A stretch of 10,572 nucleotides of DNA from UBA9300 sp964577305. GTDB lineage: Bacteria; Bacteroidota; Bacteroidia; Bacteroidales; VadinHA17. Positions 7,373 through 10,572 of the stretch are shown piece after piece. The notes beneath the pieces were generated by a model. The model ran no database searches and was not told the DNA's origin. It saw only the letters and a program-made list of their open reading frames with translations. Within the stretch, counting starts at the first letter, position 1, and the number at the start of each line of letters is the position of its first letter. The stretch is taken from positions 1 to 10,572 of the forward strand of contig CAZNYS010000085.1 in NCBI GenBank assembly GCA_964577305.1, in the 5' to 3' direction. The position numbers were made by a program, and so were the translations under genes.

Positions 7373-7409
7373 AACAATTCAACAGTTTAACAATTCAACA
7401 ATTCAACAA
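7373..7409 (+). repeat. 8-base tandem repeat AACAATTC, about 4.5 copies, just before permease 2
   Basis: AACAATTC, AACAGTTT, AACAATTC, AACAATTC and a partial AACAA run in register, ending six bases before the permease 2 ATG (7416). The array is therefore also the 5' leader of that gene, an unstructured A-rich leader in place of a Shine-Dalgarno sequence. Change in copy number would alter the leader without touching the reading frame. Confidence 0.85.
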
Positions 7410-7415
7410 ACCTAA

Positions 7416-10400
7416 ATGGTAAAATTCCTAATAAACCGACCTGTAGCAGTAATAATGAGCTTTGTGGCCATCATTATGCTCGGTATAGTATCATCGGGTC
7501 GATTACCGGTGTCGCTGATGCCCGATATTGATATTCCTGAAATAACGGTGGCAGTATCACGTCCCGATAATTCGGCCAGGGAGATAGAAAATTCTATTGT
7601 GAGTATTCTCAGACGTAACCTGTTACAGGTGCCGGGTCTTGATGATATCGAATCCGAATCGCGTAACGGCAGCGCCCTCATCCTCCTTAAATTCGAATAT
7701 GGGACTGATATTGATTTGGCCTTTATGGAAGTGAATGAGAAGATCGACGGCAGCATGAATTCCCTCCCCAACGATCTGGAAAGGCCCAGGATAGTAAAAG
7801 CAAGCGCCACTGATATACCTGTCTTCCTGCTTAACCTTAGCCTTACTGAAGAGCAGTATTCGGAAGAGAGGTTCAACCAGCTCAGTAAATTCTCCGAAAC
7901 AGTTATAAAGAAAAGGATAGAACAACTTCCCGAGGTGGCAATAGCTGACCTTACCGGACAGGTAAAGGAAGAAATATATATTGAGCCTGACCTTGAGAAA
8001 ACCGGCAGCCTGGATATTTCTGAGAACGATATACGCAATGCCATAGAAAGGAATAACCTTAATATAGGCAGCCTGCTGGTAAAAGACGGCAAGTATCTTT
8101 ATAATCTTGAGTTCAGTTCATACCTGAAAACCGTTGATGATGTGGCGAATATATACCTGAGAGCGGGTGACCGTCTTGTACAGATGAAGGATGTGGCAGA
8201 AGTAGGTTTGCGTCAGAGCAGGCTGACAGGTATGTATTTTAACGGTGACAGCCGATCCATTTCACTTGCCATTATAAAAAAATCCACCGCCAGGATGGCC
8301 GACCTTGAGGATAATCTCGCTGAACTGATAGGTATATTTGTTGATGATTATCCTGATATCCAATTTGAGATATCACAGGACCAGACAAGGATACTGGACT
8401 TTTCAATGTCGAACCTGAAGATGAGCCTGCTTTTTGGTTGCACCATGGGTTTTCTTGTAATGTTCTTTTTCCTCAGGGACGGACGTTCACCCTGGCTGAT
8501 AGGTATCAGTATTCCTGCATCGGTACTGATAAGCATATTGTTTTTTCACCTGGCCGGCCTGTCGATAAATATAGTATCCCTTTCGGGCCTTATACTGGGC
8601 GTGGGGATGATGATAGATAATTCTATCATTGTTACCGATAATATCATCCAGTACATGAACAAGGGTCTTTCAGTATCCGAATCATGTGTCATGGGCACTA
8701 ACGAGGTTATCCGCCCCTTGCTTTCATCCATACTTACCACATGTGCCGTGTTTATTCCCCTGATCTTTCTCAGCGGTATAGCGGGTGCCCTTTTCTTTGA
8801 CCAGGCTATTGCCATATCAATAGGACTGTTTGTATCCTTTGCCGTTTCGATAATGTTGCTGCCAACATTATTCAGGCAATTCTTCAAGAATCCCCGCGAG
8901 GGAGCACTTACCAGGTTTGTGAAAAAGATATCCTTTAAGAACCTTGAAGGAAGATATGAGGGAGGCATGAAGTTCTTCTTCAGGTACAGAAATGTTATGA
9001 TGCCTTTATTCCTTCTGCTTATACCAGTAAGCGTCTGGTTCTTCGTTCTTATGGAAAAGGAACGACTACCGGAGGTAAAGCAGGATGAGATGCTAGTGCT
9101 GATAGACTGGAATGAGAATATTGATGTGCATGAGAATACCAACAGGGTGATGGACATACTTACACACTGCAGCGACAGGATTGTTCAATCTAATAATTTT
9201 ATAGGCGAGCAGGATTTTATCTTCAACAGGGATTATGACCAGAGCTATACACAGTCGAAGATATACCTGAAGGCAGAAGATTATTCTGTTTACGGTGATC
9301 TCAGGAGTGAAATAGGAGATTATATTTCCTCTGTTTACCCTGAAGCATCACTTAGCATAACACCGCAGGAAAATGTTTTTGAGAAGATATTTTCTGCCAC
9401 CGAAGCCAGCCTGTTAGTACACCTCAGCCTGCTTTCGGAGGACAGGGTGCCTTCGCTTGACAGGGTGGAAAGAATACGATTTGCACTGGACGCAGGTTGG
9501 CCTGAGACAATGGTTACAATGCCTCCGACAGGTGAAAAGGTAATAATCAGAATTGATCAGGAGAAATTACTATTATATGAAGTCAATCCCCAGGAACTGT
9601 ATTACAGGTTAAAGACAGCATTTAACAGCAACCGGGCAGGAGAGCTGAGAGCTTCGCATGAGATATTGCCTATAGTGCTTGTTGAGGACCAGGAATACAT
9701 AAGTAATATCATCGGCGGCAGCTTTGTCAGGAATACCAGGGGGCAGGAGGTGCCCGTACGTAACCTGGTGAATATAGAAAGGGAGCATGATTATAAGTTT
9801 ATCAAGGGAGGTATGTTCGGTGAATATGTACCGTTGAGCATGGATATCGAAACCCGCTCACCCGAGAAATTAACGGCTGAGATAAGGTCTGTGGTTACAC
9901 GGGACGAGGATATAAGTGTGCGTTTTTCCGGATCACTGATCTCGGGACAGCAGATCTTCAGGGAGATGTTTTTTATAATATTGATATCCATACTGTTGTT
10001 ATATTTCATCCTGGCCTCGCAGTTTGAGTCGCTCAAGCTGCCTTTGGTGGTTTTGTTGGAACTGCCCATTGACATAGCCGGGGCTTTATTACTGCTGAGG
10101 ATCTTTGGCGTCACCATCAACCTGATGTCGATGATAGGTATTATTGTTATGTCGGGTATTATAATTAATGATTCAATACTGAAGATAGATACCATTAATC
10201 ATCTGCGGCGTTCAGGGATGAAGTTGAAAGAGGCTATTTATGAGGGAGGTGCCCGGCGACTGAAGCCCATTATCATGACCAGCCTGACAACCATACTGGC
10301 CATGACGCCTTTCCTTTTCGGCACCGACATAGGCTCGGAGCTGCAGAAACCCTTAGCCCTGACAATTATTGGCGGCATGGCCCTGGGTACGGTGGTAAGC

Positions 10401-10514
10401 CTGTACTTTATACCGCTGGCATACTGGTACCTTTATAGAAAGGCTCCCCCTTTGAAGGGGGATGTCCCGAAGGGACAGGGGGATGTAATGAAAGGTGAAG
10501 GGATACTGGAATAA
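7416..10514 (+). CDS. RND efflux permease subunit 2 (AcrB/MdtC-like)
   Basis: This 1032-residue second RND permease differs clearly in sequence from the first. It starts VKFLINRPVAVIMSFVAII (2-20), a typical RND first helix, then LPVSLMPDIDIPEITVAVS leading into the porter domain. Helices 2-6 (334-485) include the relay motif GVGMMIDNSIIVTDNI with Asp401 followed by Asn402. The cytoplasmic helix and SILTTCAVFIPLIFLSG (438-454) after it are canonical. The second half opens with helix 7 (525-546) and continues LPEVKQDEMLVLIDWNENI (551-569). Helices 8-12 (849-1007) contain ILASQFESLKLPLVVL and GIIINDSILKIDTINHL, with Asn918-Asp919 in place of the AcrB relay Lys-Asn pair. Residues ~1010-1032 (PPLKGDVPKGQGDV...) come from a hairpin repeat. 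It follows permease 1 after a 171-base repeat-filled spacer, so it is probably in the same operon but not coupled. Likely function is a mixed or second export pump using the same adaptor. Confidence 0.93.
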   Translation: MVKFLINRPVAVIMSFVAIIMLGIVSSGRLPVSLMPDIDIPEITVAVSRPDNSAREIENSIVSILRRNLLQVPGLDDIESESRNGSALILLKFEYGTDIDLAFMEVNEKIDGSMNSLPNDLERPRIVKASATDIPVFLLNLSLTEEQYSEERFNQLSKFSETVIKKRIEQLPEVAIADLTGQVKEEIYIEPDLEKTGSLDISENDIRNAIERNNLNIGSLLVKDGKYLYNLEFSSYLKTVDDVANIYLRAGDRLVQMKDVAEVGLRQSRLTGMYFNGDSRSISLAIIKKSTARMADLEDNLAELIGIFVDDYPDIQFEISQDQTRILDFSMSNLKMSLLFGCTMGFLVMFFFLRDGRSPWLIGISIPASVLISILFFHLAGLSINIVSLSGLILGVGMMIDNSIIVTDNIIQYMNKGLSVSESCVMGTNEVIRPLLSSILTTCAVFIPLIFLSGIAGALFFDQAIAISIGLFVSFAVSIMLLPTLFRQFFKNPREGALTRFVKKISFKNLEGRYEGGMKFFFRYRNVMMPLFLLLIPVSVWFFVLMEKERLPEVKQDEMLVLIDWNENIDVHENTNRVMDILTHCSDRIVQSNNFIGEQDFIFNRDYDQSYTQSKIYLKAEDYSVYGDLRSEIGDYISSVYPEASLSITPQENVFEKIFSATEASLLVHLSLLSEDRVPSLDRVERIRFALDAGWPETMVTMPPTGEKVIIRIDQEKLLLYEVNPQELYYRLKTAFNSNRAGELRASHEILPIVLVEDQEYISNIIGGSFVRNTRGQEVPVRNLVNIEREHDYKFIKGGMFGEYVPLSMDIETRSPEKLTAEIRSVVTRDEDISVRFSGSLISGQQIFREMFFIILISILLLYFILASQFESLKLPLVVLLELPIDIAGALLLLRIFGVTINLMSMIGIIVMSGIIINDSILKIDTINHLRRSGMKLKEAIYEGGARRLKPIIMTSLTTILAMTPFLFGTDIGSELQKPLALTIIGGMALGTVVSLYFIPLAYWYLYRKAPPLKGDVPKGQGDVMKGEGILE
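10445..10486 (+). repeat. Double-hairpin G/C-rich repeat in the 3' end of permease 2
   Basis: TCCCCCTT (10445-10452) pairs with AAGGGGGA (10455-10462). Immediately after, TGTCCC (10463-10468) pairs with GGGACA (10472-10477) around GAA. GGGGGATGT occurs at both 10457-10465 and 10478-10486, so the CCCCC arm has two possible partners. The whole unit is translated as part of the permease 2 tail. It resembles a dispersed CCCCCTTTGAAGGGGG-type repeat that I recall from many bacterial spacers. Confidence 0.85.
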
Positions 10515-10572
10515 TGGATTATTGAGTCTACTCCGAAAAGTCCAGAGGAGTTTCAAACACTTAATTGTTAAT
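10515..10572 (+). other. Downstream flank with a weak possible terminator; no gene seen
   Basis: After the permease 2 stop there is only 58 bases. ACTCC (10530-10534) and GGAGT (10547-10551) could form a 5-bp stem with a 12-base loop followed by just two more T's, which is poor for a terminator. No start of an outer-membrane channel gene is visible. Confidence 0.2.

Noticed and set aside
7193..7409. CRISPR array
   Set aside because: The repeats are 7-14 bases, contiguous and of different families, with no regular unique spacers and no cas genes.
7412..8092. 226-codon open frame antisense to permease 2
   Set aside because: It lies wholly opposite a well-supported RND gene; its product is Ser/Arg/Ile-rich without domain logic, as expected of an antisense shadow.
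8546..9157. 203-codon open frame antisense to permease 2
   Set aside because: Same reasoning: it overlaps membrane helices 5-7 of permease 2 on the opposite strand and shows no recognisable family features.

Overview
The window looks like part of a chromosome from a Bacteroidota species, probably an uncultured Bacteroidales-type lineage. Four things point there: starts without Shine-Dalgarno sequences, A/T-rich leaders with Bacteroidota-style promoter elements (TTTG then TAnnTTTG-like), an RND adaptor made as a lipoprotein, and a fulvocin C-related lipoprotein gene. Dispersed short-period repeats of a kind I associate with Bacteroidota genomes support it. The taxon is inferred; no rRNA or housekeeping marker is present.

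The left third (1-2651) is an A/T-rich cluster read leftward. It holds a small membrane protein with a HAAS/permease-prefix-like N-terminus (1938-2651), then a lipoprotein ending in an eight-cysteine fulvocin C-like module (1200-1862). Six bases later begins an O-antigen ligase/Wzy_C-type polytopic membrane protein (from 1193 leftward), open to the window edge. The outermost 43 bases carry a 23-base-periodic GTGTCCGG repeat that resembles an IS21-family end, so this gene may be interrupted by an insertion sequence.

A divergent intergenic region (2652-2904) separates this from a rightward RND efflux operon with clearly higher G+C. The operon encodes a lipoprotein periplasmic adaptor (2905-3972), a first RND permease starting with GTG in a 4-base overlap (3969-7244), and a second, different RND permease (7416-10514). 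One adaptor with two distinct permeases recalls MdtABC-type heteromeric pumps. No outer-membrane channel gene is present, so the pump would need a TolC-like partner encoded elsewhere.

The most unusual DNA lies at the 3' ends of the two permease genes. From 7193 to 7409 there is a near-continuous mosaic of five unrelated repeats: a 14-mer x2, an 8-mer x5, a 7-mer x4, a 14-bp hairpin, and another 8-mer x4.5. It runs from the last codons of permease 1 through the spacer to permease 2. The last codons of permease 2 (10445-10486) are built from two hairpins and a GGGGGATGT duplication. Both proteins therefore end in short cytoplasmic tails read from repeat DNA.

Functionally, the right side is a proton-driven export pump of unknown substrate. 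The left side is a possible peptide or lipoprotein system in which a Wzy_C-fold enzyme sits directly behind a cysteine-rich, bacteriocin-like precursor. Whether the two halves are related is not shown by the sequence.
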